Assembly (NCBI GenBank): GCA_009746045.1
Contig: RPFO01000670.1
Span: forward strand, 1,468,954 to 1,532,953
Direction of reading: 5' to 3'
Source of the DNA: Mesostigma viride
Lineage: Eukaryota > Streptophyta > Mesostigmatophyceae > Mesostigmatales > Mesostigmataceae
Length of the DNA stretch: 64,000 nt
Made by a program: the position numbers and the translations under genes. Of the stretch, positions 56,901 through 64,000 are shown in pieces; position 1 is the first letter of the stretch; each line of letters opens with the position of its first letter. The notes beneath the pieces are model-generated. The model saw only the letters and a list, made by a program, of their open reading frames with translations, ran no database searches and was not told where the DNA came from.

Positions 56901-59786
56901 GCCACCATGCCCACGCCCGCTGCCCGGCTCATGAGCTTGCCCCATTCAGCCATGGAGCATCCCCGGCTGGGCTTGGGCACATTCCAATACTTTGCGCTCG
57001 CCACGACCGCTGGCTTGATGCAGTTCTCTTCGCTGGCATATATCTCCCGCCAGCTCGGCCGCATAGCCAACAGGTCGAGCAGCCGTGCCTTCCCCGCCAC
57101 CTCCGCCTTTGGTAGACTCACCGCGTCCGCGCGCAGTTGTTCATACTTATTCTGCTTCCCATATATTGCATCAGCACCTTCTTGCTCCTGGCCTGTCGCA
57201 ACGCCACCAACGCGGCGACTGTGCCAGGTTCAGTTCTTCTTGACCCCCGCAAGGGCCTCCTCCCTCCCCTTAGAGCACTCCCCTCTAGGGTTAGGAGGAG
57301 GGTCTGTCCCCCCCACACACAGCCAATTAAGCCAGCGTACTACCTTGCATTTCAGTGTGTACTCGCGGTGGCGGCGCGTGGCACGCTGTCGCCGGCATGC
57401 CGATCTCACCCTGCCCCACGCGGTGTACGCTGGCCTAAGTGGGTATGGCAGCAGGAAAAGGGAGCGGTCCCGCTGGGATTCTATTTTCCTACTTGTTGGG
57501 CCTTGCTGAGCTTGTCCAAGAGGATCGCAGTCTGAAGGGCTGCCTTGACAGCCGGGGTGGCTGACAGTGCACCCTCGTCCCAGATTGGCAGGAGGTGGCT
57601 TGCCACCTTCCACCCTCCCCCTCCTTGCCCCTCCACCTGTAGCAACGCCGCCACCACCCTCAATAGGTACTCCATGCCCACAAGCTCCCGGCTGCTGAGC
57701 CCAGCTCCTTGAGAAGGGTGTCCATGGCCAATGCAATGTTCATGACAATATTCCTGTTCTCCATGTTCCGCCAATGTCCAGGCTTGATTGTCATGACCCA
57801 CGACCGGATTCCCATCCCATTGTCGCTGGCGTCCTCCAACACTCCCGGCAGCACCCACTCCCTCATTCGATATTTCACGCTCTTGGCTCGGCTCGGCAGC
57901 GCCACCCCTTTCGAGGCCTTCAAGTGGCTTCCCGCCCCCTCTATTCCTCCCAGCGCTGCCTTCAAGCCTTGCATGAATTTCTCGGTTGCGGCCTCCCCCT
58001 CCTCGTCCTCCTCGTTGTCCTGATACTGGGCTTCCGGAGGTGCCCCAACGAATGTCGCGAACCTCGCCCTTGTTTCCTTTCCGACAGCCCCCCCACCTGC
58101 CGAATTTTCGGCCGTGCCTTTCGGCTTGGCCATTTTTCGTTGCGCAGGTGTCGTTGGTGGCAGCGCCTCCTCGTCGTCCGCTGGAGATCTGCTGCGGCCA
58201 GCAGTTTTGCCACCAACGCTTCGTTTGGGTCAGTGCGTCCAACACGTCGGTAACGACGACGTGATCAGCCAGCTGGCAACTGCACGACAGACCTCAGCTG
58301 GCTCGAGCTGCATGAGCTGGCATCCGTCACCCAGTCCTCGGTACCGAAGACCTGCTCAACTGCCCCCACTGCCTCTGCAGGGCTGGTGCACTTGGCGAGC
58401 AGAGTGGCGAGCTGCTTCTTTTTGGTGCTGAAAGCGACTGGCGGGTGACTGGCAGCAGCAGCCCGCGGTGTGGGCGTCCCGTCCTCCTCCCGCGCTGCCT
58501 GCCTTGCTGTAGCCTTGCGCCCCTTCGGCATTGCTGCTCAGGGCCAATAATGGCTCCGACAGTCAAGGTTCGTCCAACCAGAGGTTCGTTTTCCCTGGCT
58601 TGCTGTCGCCGCCCTTGTGAAAAGAAAAGAGGCCGACCCAGATAGCTAGGTGGGTTTGTTTTTGTCTTTTTTGCGTGTCACGCGACCTTGGCCCGGACGG
58701 CTTTTTTCGCAACGCAAATTTTGCGTCTGAATTAACAAATGACGCAATTTGGCGGTCTAATTGCCGACGGCCGTTACGTAAGGCTGCCAGGCTATTAGGT
58801 CACATATTGCATGAGAAGAAGAATCTAGTTAATCACTAGGTCAATAACAAAGAAACCTAGACAGTGGCAGGTCTACATCTCAACGTAGCTCCTGCCACCT
58901 GGCCAGAAAAAGCTGGCCAAATCTTGTGTCACTACCGATCCGGATCAGGCCGCAGCGGCCACAAAAGGTATGGCACGTGAACCCAATAACCTTAGAACTA
59001 TAGCGGCTACCCTTCTATCTCACTATAAAGAAACTATGTTCAGAGAACCACGATCGCGTGAACGCAGGCATGGGCAATCGCCAGGCGGGATGAACATAGA
59101 TAGGCTCTTCATTGTTGACAATATGGGTGGTGAAATATTGTTAGGTCACCCTATTGCAGATAAATCCTTTCTGTGCACCGACTTGCTAAGCTGACAGCAG
59201 CTGCGTCTCCGCTGGGGGCTGCTGCATATGTTGTAAATATCTGCCTGCACTCACATTCTTGGCTGAAAATAGGTGAAGGATCTTATGCTGGCACTGGACT
59301 CATCGAAGGGTACAAATGCGAGGCTGCCAGTGATGAAGGCGGCATTGGAAGCGTGAGTACCGGATGTTTAGCACATGGAGACCTTTGCTTTCTGCAAGAA
59401 AGGTTGGACTGGCCAGCATTCTTTTTGATTTAAGCAGGTTAATTTGTCATCATTGATAGATCGAAACCAATTTATTTATTCAAAGCGGATGAGAAAGGCC
59501 GACGTTTGTACATAGCTCTCTTATATTGTAGTATGCATGCAATCTAAGGACGTGACCACTGAATATATTCTCGCTATCTTGCTTGCTGTTCAATCACATG
59601 TGCGCACACCCTCGGACCACTCCGTAAGAGAGAACTTACATGCTTGGCCAGTCGCGGCCATCTGCCTGCATGTGCCTATGCCACCATGCCATGTGCAGGT
59701 ATCAAGAGCTTGCGCAGGCCCCTGAGTTGAGAAACAAGGATTTCTCGGGCATCTTTAAGTATGTCTATGGCAAGGAACACACATGA
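44956..59786 (+). CDS. HIBADH: 3-hydroxyisobutyrate dehydrogenase, mitochondrial (9 exons)
   Basis: NAD-dependent oxidation of 3-hydroxyisobutyrate to methylmalonate semialdehyde in valine breakdown. Exons 44956-45021, 45322-45543, 46399-46558, 47114-47211, 48939-49034, 49410-49552, 50233-50317, 59273-59352 and 59699-59786 join in phase to 345 residues; all junctions are GT..AG. Exon 1 (MLRFARLAGQHVLCKNSQRL) looks like a mitochondrial presequence. Exon 2 has the Rossmann motif GFIGLGNMGSRMA. Exon 4 has the substrate-loop motif DAPVSGGVTGAEA. GNGQ then VAKICNN, across the exon 5/6 joint, holds the catalytic Lys. WSNDKYNPCPGVM, VKDLMLALDSSK and KDFSGIFKYVYG complete the family pattern. Intron 7 (50318-59272, about 9 kb) holds a 70-bp array, a hAT-like element and a DIRS-like element, yet the flanking exons are intact. 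Confidence 0.9.
45613..45762. repeat. 20-bp minisatellite, about 7 copies (HIBADH intron 2)
   Basis: Unit 'ctcgcttgtcagcagatgtt' with ATTTT and ATGGT variants, starting about 70 bases after the exon 2 donor. Confidence 0.92.
47372..47535. repeat. 21-bp minisatellite, 8 copies (HIBADH intron 4)
   Basis: Units of 'gcttctgaaagatgtttgg' plus two bases; the first two read AAATATG. It begins about 160 bases after the exon 4 donor. Confidence 0.93.
49590..50046. repeat. 23-bp minisatellite, about 20 copies (HIBADH intron 6)
   Basis: Nearly perfect units containing 'agtgcgattgccaagctaat', beginning about 40 bases after the exon 6 donor and filling most of the intron. Confidence 0.95.
50447..51573. 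repeat. 70-bp minisatellite, 16 copies (HIBADH intron 7)
   Basis: Units contain 'cttcccacgatactatatcc', 'catgatctcttg', then 'acaaggata' and 'ccatctgcc'. They differ at a few fixed positions (TGTACA/TGCACA, AATGCC/AACGCC, GCCA/GCCG), which allows unit typing. The last unit has CCTGA for CACGA. A frame after the last unit (51571-51748) has four Cys in a C-x-C...C-x2-C spacing, but there is no independent sign that it is coding. Confidence 0.97.
51905..53491. mobile_element. hAT-like DNA transposon, non-autonomous, inside HIBADH intron 7
   Basis: The ends are inverted copies: CAGTGCTTTTAGTAA at 51905 and its complement ending at 53491. Both are flanked by the same 8 bases, 'cacattgt' (51897-51904 and 53492-53499), a target-site duplication of hAT length. 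The CAGTG terminus also fits hAT. Subterminal regions hold many TGACGCG/CGCGTCA words, probable transposase binding sites. The 1587-bp length and lack of a long transposase frame make it non-autonomous. A direct repeat ('aagtgaggcccaag') occurs at about 52908 and 52982. Confidence 0.85.
52636..52833 (+). pseudogene. Short frame in the hAT-like element, possible transposase N-terminus
   Basis: A 65-residue frame from an ATG, containing GILGKIKSGGIAAFFMPK and an acidic end (SDDDD). The IxxFF core resembles a PCNA-interacting motif, though the usual leading Gln is Gly or Ser here. It is far shorter than a hAT transposase, so if it derives from one, only the N-terminus remains. Confidence 0.35.
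53500..53952. other. HIBADH intron 7 between the hAT-like and DIRS-like elements
   Basis: No repeat or coding signal recognised; the 77-codon frame at 53679 has no family match. Confidence 0.4.
54477..55463 (-). pseudogene. Tyrosine recombinase of the DIRS-like element, C-terminally truncated
   Basis: The frame has an N-terminal core-binding helix bundle, then HYLRILEALNLRVGHV, which holds the first catalytic Arg, and a strand-rich LLLTFTKTSKGKIRSVV. Instead of the expected HxxR and the final Tyr block, the frame runs into repeats B1 and A2 (the last about 60 codons, from 54664 down). The catalytic C-terminal half is therefore missing in this copy. Confidence 0.7.
55319..56094 (-). pseudogene. 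RNase H region of the DIRS-like element
   Basis: The first half has REVVVSDASTYGQGVVYA, the RNase H core Asp segment. After a frame change near 55680 the second half reads RVVRLVDSAAAWGCLAKGRS, then a C-terminal PADGVSRG, matching the late RNase H motifs. Together they cover the domain between the reverse transcriptase and the recombinase. Confidence 0.65.
56191..57121 (-). pseudogene. Reverse transcriptase domain of the DIRS-like element
   Basis: Minus-strand frames overlap at about 56871-56645 and a frame change near 56750 splits the domain. Landmarks in order: GELRFIVNRKLGN, then KSDLVSYYYSIEVPEWW (motif A), LKVLAMGHSHAV (motif B), and SITIDDLVAS (motif C, with Ile replacing the Tyr of YxDD). 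The final segment (IEEGYLPNNLVPSKEKTKM) fits the DIRS-type thumb entry. Confidence 0.75.
57660..58531 (-). pseudogene. Gag-like region of the DIRS-like element
   Basis: Two minus-strand frames, 58531-58265 (basic, KGRKATARQAAREED start) and 58133-57660 (MAKPKGTAENS start, acidic middle, then helices with SWVMTIKPGHWRNME). Position before the reverse transcriptase and composition fit a Gag; there is no zinc knuckle. They are split by frame changes. Confidence 0.5.
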
Positions 59787-60116
59787 TCAGGGCACATGGC
59801 CGAAGACGAACGAAAAGTGAGCGCACGAACAAGCCAACATCATCACGGGGAGCAGGTGCTCTAGCATGTGCACAGTTCATGCATGCCCACGTGGCTCATT
59901 GGCTCCATTCTAATTAATATTAATTAGTCTTATGTCCCTGTTGGGGGACCACGGACCATTAGCTGACTTCCCCAATTTACTTAAGATATAGTAGACGTCT
60001 CCCCAAGACGTCAATATGTACATGTATTTCCACAGCTAGAATAAAAGGTGGGCCTTGCAAGTGAGGCCTCAGGCTAATCTTGCACGCAAATCGGTGTAAA
60101 ACTGGCTTTTGAGCTT
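59787..60116. other. HIBADH 3' flank with a LINE-type tail on the minus strand
   Basis: Contains 'tccctgttgggggaccacgg' (about 59935-59955) next to an AATTAATATTAATTAG run; reversed, this is the LINE tail signature plus an AT tail. Otherwise nothing is recognised. Confidence 0.45.
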
Positions 60117-60866
60117 CAAACTTCGAACTTCAGAGGGCGGGGGCACTGCGGGGGCTGAGATTAAATAAGCGGTACCTTGAAATTAAATAAGAGGCGTGCC
60201 TCTATGAGGATATATATTTGGAGGCGAGTTTCTATTGGCTTTAATTTGTAGCATTGTACGACAACATGTCAAGGGTGACGGAAAGTACTGAAGTCGCGGT
60301 AGTGTCGCGGAGACGTTTCTACTTTCTAGATGGCGAAAAAAATGAGGTTTACTCCAGCGATATCGGTGATGAATGTTAGTGCATTGGCACCTGGTACTGC
60401 ACGACGGTATTGGACGGAGTTCCCGGTCTGGCAAGCGGAGTTTGCATCTCACGTTCAGAAAAGGGCTCGGGAACACGACGCGGCGCGACGTTGTAAAACG
60501 GCTCACAGAAAAGGAACCTAGGCGACTATTTGGCGGCGCGTCGGTCGTGACGTTGTTTTCTACGTTGGATCTGCATCTACGGCGTTGGTGGGTTGTTTCG
60601 AAACCCGGTCGATGAGATTTTACGGAGAAGTCGGGTATATAATTGATCCTTTTTTGACAAATCCGAGAATATGTAAAAGTCGAAATGGAAATGAATTACA
60701 CAGCTTGATATGTTGTCGTTCATTACTACAAGTGAACGCCAATCGAAACTCGCCTCCAGAAATATATCTTGATAGAGGCATGCCTCTTAATTAATTTCAA
60801 GGTACCTCTTAATTAATCTCGGTCCCCGCCCTCTGAATTGAAATCGAAGTTTCAAAGTTTCGAAGT
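60117..60866. mobile_element. Long terminal inverted repeat (foldback/MITE-like) element
   Basis: The left arm 60117-60275 and right arm 60700-60866 are inverted copies. Shared blocks in order are 'cttcagagggcgggg'-like, 'gaggtaccttgaaatta', 'gaggcatgcctctat', 'atatatt', 'ggaggcgagtttc', 'attggc' and 'gacgacaaca'. The arms differ by scattered changes. The middle 420 bases have no transposase frame. Weaker similarity may extend outward to about 60040 and 60930. No clear target duplication was found. Confidence 0.7.
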
Positions 60867-61260
60867 TGGGCTCGAGACAATCAGTACAAATTGCCGCCTT
60901 GCACGCAAACTATGCCTCCCATGCTTTTAATATTTCCTAGGACCCACAGATGGGGGGTCGTAGTACCCTTTTACAATGTCCGCCCAACGCTGCTTTTCCG
61001 GCCTGCATATCCGATCATGAATATCTGCTCGTAAGAGGGGCTCCATAGATCATATATACGTCTGAAGGATCCGGCCTGAACCTGTATGTACATATCAGAT
61101 GCTTCTAATATAACAAATTGTAATTCCTTGTCTTTGAACCCATGAGCTTGCATGAGTAAGTTGAGTTAACATAGCTAGGCGCGGGCCGGCCGGCAATTGC
61201 AGGCGCTTTGATAGGGCTCGGTTGTTGCCCCTTATAGCTGGGGTCCAGCGCCAGCCTGCC
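60867..61260. other. Spacer at the 3' end of the coiled-coil gene
   Basis: No coding frame or repeat recognised; it should contain the 3' UTR of the minus-strand gene that ends at 61261. Confidence 0.4.
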
Positions 61261-64000
61261 TCAAAAATCCACGTCATCATCCCCCGCATCGTCCAGCGAC
61301 GAGGCGTCCATGTCCCATGACGGCGAGTCGTGCAATGCGGGCCCCTTGTTCTTGGCGCCCGGTCGCGGGGCGTCGTCCTCGTCCGCGTCGGACAGGCTGG
61401 AGAACATCTTGTCCATGAAGTTCTTCTTGAGGCTCTCAAACTTGGAGTTGTCCTGCACAGTTAGCACACATGCGCATATAATTACCCATGGGCCATGTGA
61501 AGGAGATTTATGGGATACATGACACATGCATGCAGAAGCCATGATATACTGGCTATAAAAATGTGCATACATCGGCAAGTGAACACGGAACCCCGGACGA
61601 GCAAGCTAGGCGGAGGCCGGCATAATTATGCATGCAGCAGCCCGAGCCATCAACAACATCCCATAACTTCACGCGCATGCACCTGCGCATCTACAACTAC
61701 CTGGCCGCTCCCTTCTGGACATGTTTTTGCAGCGCCGGGGCCGGCCACCTTCCTCGATCACAGCAGCTAGACAACGTACATGTGCATGCATTGAGAGTGA
61801 GCAAGCAGGCCTGGGGATGCTAGCAACATGGCTCGAGGGTGCTGGCAACATGTGACGACAGGAGTTCCCGACCCTCAACACCAATGCACGCATACCTACG
61901 GTGGATCATTGGCCAGGGCAACGTACTCAAAGGGGGGGTACCGCCGTGTGCATCTAGAAGCCCCCCGGCACAGTTCCCCCCCCCCGCCCCCGCTCCATAC
62001 ATGTACACGAAGGTCCACACGCATGCAGATCGTTGAGGCAGGCAGCCAATTCAGTAAACCCAACCCTGCCCAGTGCCGGTACGCACAGATGCCCATACCC
62101 AGCCACCCGGCGTGATCGATCGTATCACAGACGCGCTGTATCCGGAATGTGTATACATACACCAAATTATCGACACCGGCAGATGTCCAGTGCCACTCTG
62201 AAGGACGCAACGACACAATCACATATTTGCCCTGTTTCTCCCTTCCATGTACGTACTTCCCCTCTGTTTCAAATGATTGCGCAAGCTATATTTAGTGGGC
62301 GCAGATAGGTCATCAAAGGACCTGGAAGAGTGTGGTTTGGGAGGTCGAGCGGCAGGCCCATTCAAGCAGCATAAAATCTCAAGCATGGGAATTTGGCAGC
62401 CGCTACAACAACTCTGGCGGGAACGGAGCAGGCAGTTTTGAAGGGTTCTGCTCCCTACAATCCCTAATCCGTCCCAACTCCATCCCTAGTTCCCTACTCC
62501 AAGCTCGTGTTGACACGCCTGTGTCATGCTTGCACCCTGTATAGTATCTACCTTGCGCAACGCGGCGATCCTCTGTGCTGCCGCCTGCTTCTTCTCCTCC
62601 AGCTGGCGCTCCGTGTCCTTGAGATCCGACGCCTGCTTCTTGGCTGCACGCATGGATAGTGGAATTCAATGCATGGATAGTGGAATATAGAGCCGGCCCG
62701 AATTGGCGGATGGGGAGCACATGCAGGCCTTGCATGTGCTAGCAGCCACCGCGATATGGCAAAGTTATATATAAGATGAATAGATGGGAATGGCAGGATA
62801 TGCCGGGCTCAGCCATGGCAAGCAATAGCTAGGACGGGCGGCTAGGGAGAGGTGGATATCAAGGTCCTGGGCAAATTAACGTGCAAAGTGACATGGCAGT
62901 ATTCTGAGAGCGCCGAATAAACACGCATACCGCCCAACAGCTGCAGACTTGTTCGTCGGTGTATGGCACACACCTCGTAAAGTTTTGAAACCGACAAGAG
63001 TGACTGCGAAAGCTTACCTAGAGACTCCAACTTCTTGGAGGACTTCTCCATTGCAGCGTCCAAAATGCTCAGCAGCTCTCCAGTTTTCTGTACAACCACG
63101 TGCAAGTGACAATGGCAGCTGTGATGTGAGACGCAACAAGACCATTTCAAGACAATATAAAAGAGTGGCATCACCATTATCGGATGCAGCAAAGTGTGGT
63201 AATGTATGGTGAGGAACGTTCTCATAGATCGCCTAAGATGGCTTGGCTTCAACAATTAAAGCCCTTGGGGATATTTCTCATCATTTCTCCCGCCCTATGC
63301 GTTGCACGTATCAAGTACGGGAGTCTTACACATAGTAAAATAGTGCACAGTGTGTATTAGTTTAACCCTACAATGTGCAGACAAATGTGTGTGAACTCAT
63401 ACTGCACACAAACCTGGTTGAACTCCTCGTATTCAGTTTGAAAGGCGCTGATGCAACCCTGAAATCCTTGGATCGCTTCTTTCAGTTGAGTTTCAACACG
63501 GTTCAGTACCCTGGCCATGGATTTCTCCACAGCCTGCCGCTCTTTGGATATGCTTTGCCGGCATTCCTGTACCATGGCCTGCGAGTCGGCTTCAAAGCTG
63601 AAAGCAGTTGCCATGATTCAATGCAGAAACGGATGCGATGTTAAGCAAGTAAGTATAGCAAGCATGCATGAAAGCATTTCATGCAGGGCTTATAAGATGA
63701 ACGGGTTATTACAGCAACCGAAATGCCCACGCGAAACATTAGCAGTCTTACGCTTTTGCGACATCCTCAATCTTCCTCTTTTGACGACCCTCTTTTTTCA
63801 CTGCCATAGTCTTCCAGAGCTCCACGATCTGCCCGAAGCCACTGCAAAAAGCAATTACAGGCATATTGACAGGAAACCGATAACAATAAGAACAGGGTAA
63901 GAAAACCTAATATTGGACACCTCGAAGTCGACCGAATTACATAAGTGTCGCTTTCGGCACAGAATCTTCGAGTCCTGTGAGCAGCGTTAGACTTGCTCCA
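61261..64000 (-). CDS. Coiled-coil protein, possibly Cor1/SYCP3-like (5' end outside window)
   Basis: Minus-strand exons: from beyond 64000 down to 63907, then 63841-63752, 63597-63414, 63087-63018, 62643-62552 and 61452-61261. All joints are GT..AG with matching phase, ending at TGA. The joined frame is an almost continuous coiled coil: VDFEVSNI, GFGQIVELWKTMAVKK, ADSQAMVQECRQSI, EYEEFNQ then KTGELLSILDAAMEKSSKK, KQASDLKDTERQLEEKKQ, and NSKFESLKKNFMDKM. An acidic tail ends in DDDVDF. Length, heptads and a basic start resemble the Cor1 domain of SYCP3-type meiotic axis proteins, but coiled coils mislead, so function is open. The 5' end lies outside the window. Confidence 0.65.

Larger units (their letters stand above)
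53953..59054 (-). mobile_element. DIRS/Ngaro-like tyrosine-recombinase retrotransposon with split direct repeats
   Basis: Read on the minus strand the order is repeat A1 (59054-58619), gag-like frames, reverse transcriptase, RNase H, tyrosine recombinase, repeat B1 (54664-54544), A2 (54537-54109), B2 (54072-53953). The A copies are about 430 bases and the B copies about 120 bases, all in direct orientation. This A1-ORFs-B1-A2-B2 layout is the split-direct-repeat structure of Ngaro/PAT-type elements. There is no methyltransferase domain, which favours Ngaro-like. It lies antisense inside HIBADH intron 7. Frameshifts and a shortened recombinase show this copy is inactive. Confidence 0.85.

Overview
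This window is nuclear DNA of a eukaryote. Protein-coding information lies in short, GC-rich exons separated by long introns with canonical GT..AG ends. The introns and spacers carry dozens of micro- and minisatellites and several eukaryotic transposon types (LINE, tRNA-derived SINE, DIRS/Ngaro-like retrotransposon, hAT-like DNA transposon). I found no operons, ribosome binding sites or CRISPR. The host looks like a microbial eukaryote (protist or alga). A dynactin Arp1 gene argues against land plants and typical green algae, which lack dynactin, and a GT29 sialyltransferase-type gene is compatible with several algal groups or an animal-related lineage. I cannot place it further.

Layout: 0-5.4 kb holds LINE debris (an ORF2 fragment on -, an ORF1-bearing half-LINE on +, an ORF2 3' end on +). 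5.6-5.9 kb is a tRNA-derived SINE. 7.8-10.2 kb (-) is part of a gene for a long, acidic, low-complexity protein of unknown function, next to a 1.85-kb array of a 10-bp unit. 13.9-26.7 kb (-) is a GT29 sialyltransferase-like gene whose largest intron is mostly a 3.1-kb array of 50-bp units. 28.1-33.5 kb (+) is a six-exon DUF3422 membrane-anchored protein gene, a family otherwise best known from proteobacteria. 33.5-37.1 kb is a spacer with a SINE, a LINE 3' end and simple repeats. 37.1-43.9 kb (-) is actin-related protein 1 (centractin). 45.0-59.8 kb (+) is mitochondrial 3-hydroxyisobutyrate dehydrogenase. Its 9-kb intron holds a 70-bp array, a hAT-like element with intact target duplication, and a whole DIRS/Ngaro-like element in antisense. 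60.1-60.9 kb is a long inverted-repeat element. 61.3-64.0 kb (-) is the 3' part of a coiled-coil protein gene.

I assembled the gene models by hand from reading frame, splice-site and family matches; in the five largest models the intron phases agree at every chosen junction. GT29 and DUF3422 are divergent neighbours, as are Arp1 and HIBADH; DUF3422 and Arp1 are convergent. The genes have unrelated roles (glycosylation, unknown membrane function, dynein cargo transport, valine catabolism), so there is no sign of a functional cluster. What stands out is the intron biology: nearly every intron longer than about 500 bp carries its own tandem repeat family, and in one case the repeated unit includes the 5' splice site itself.
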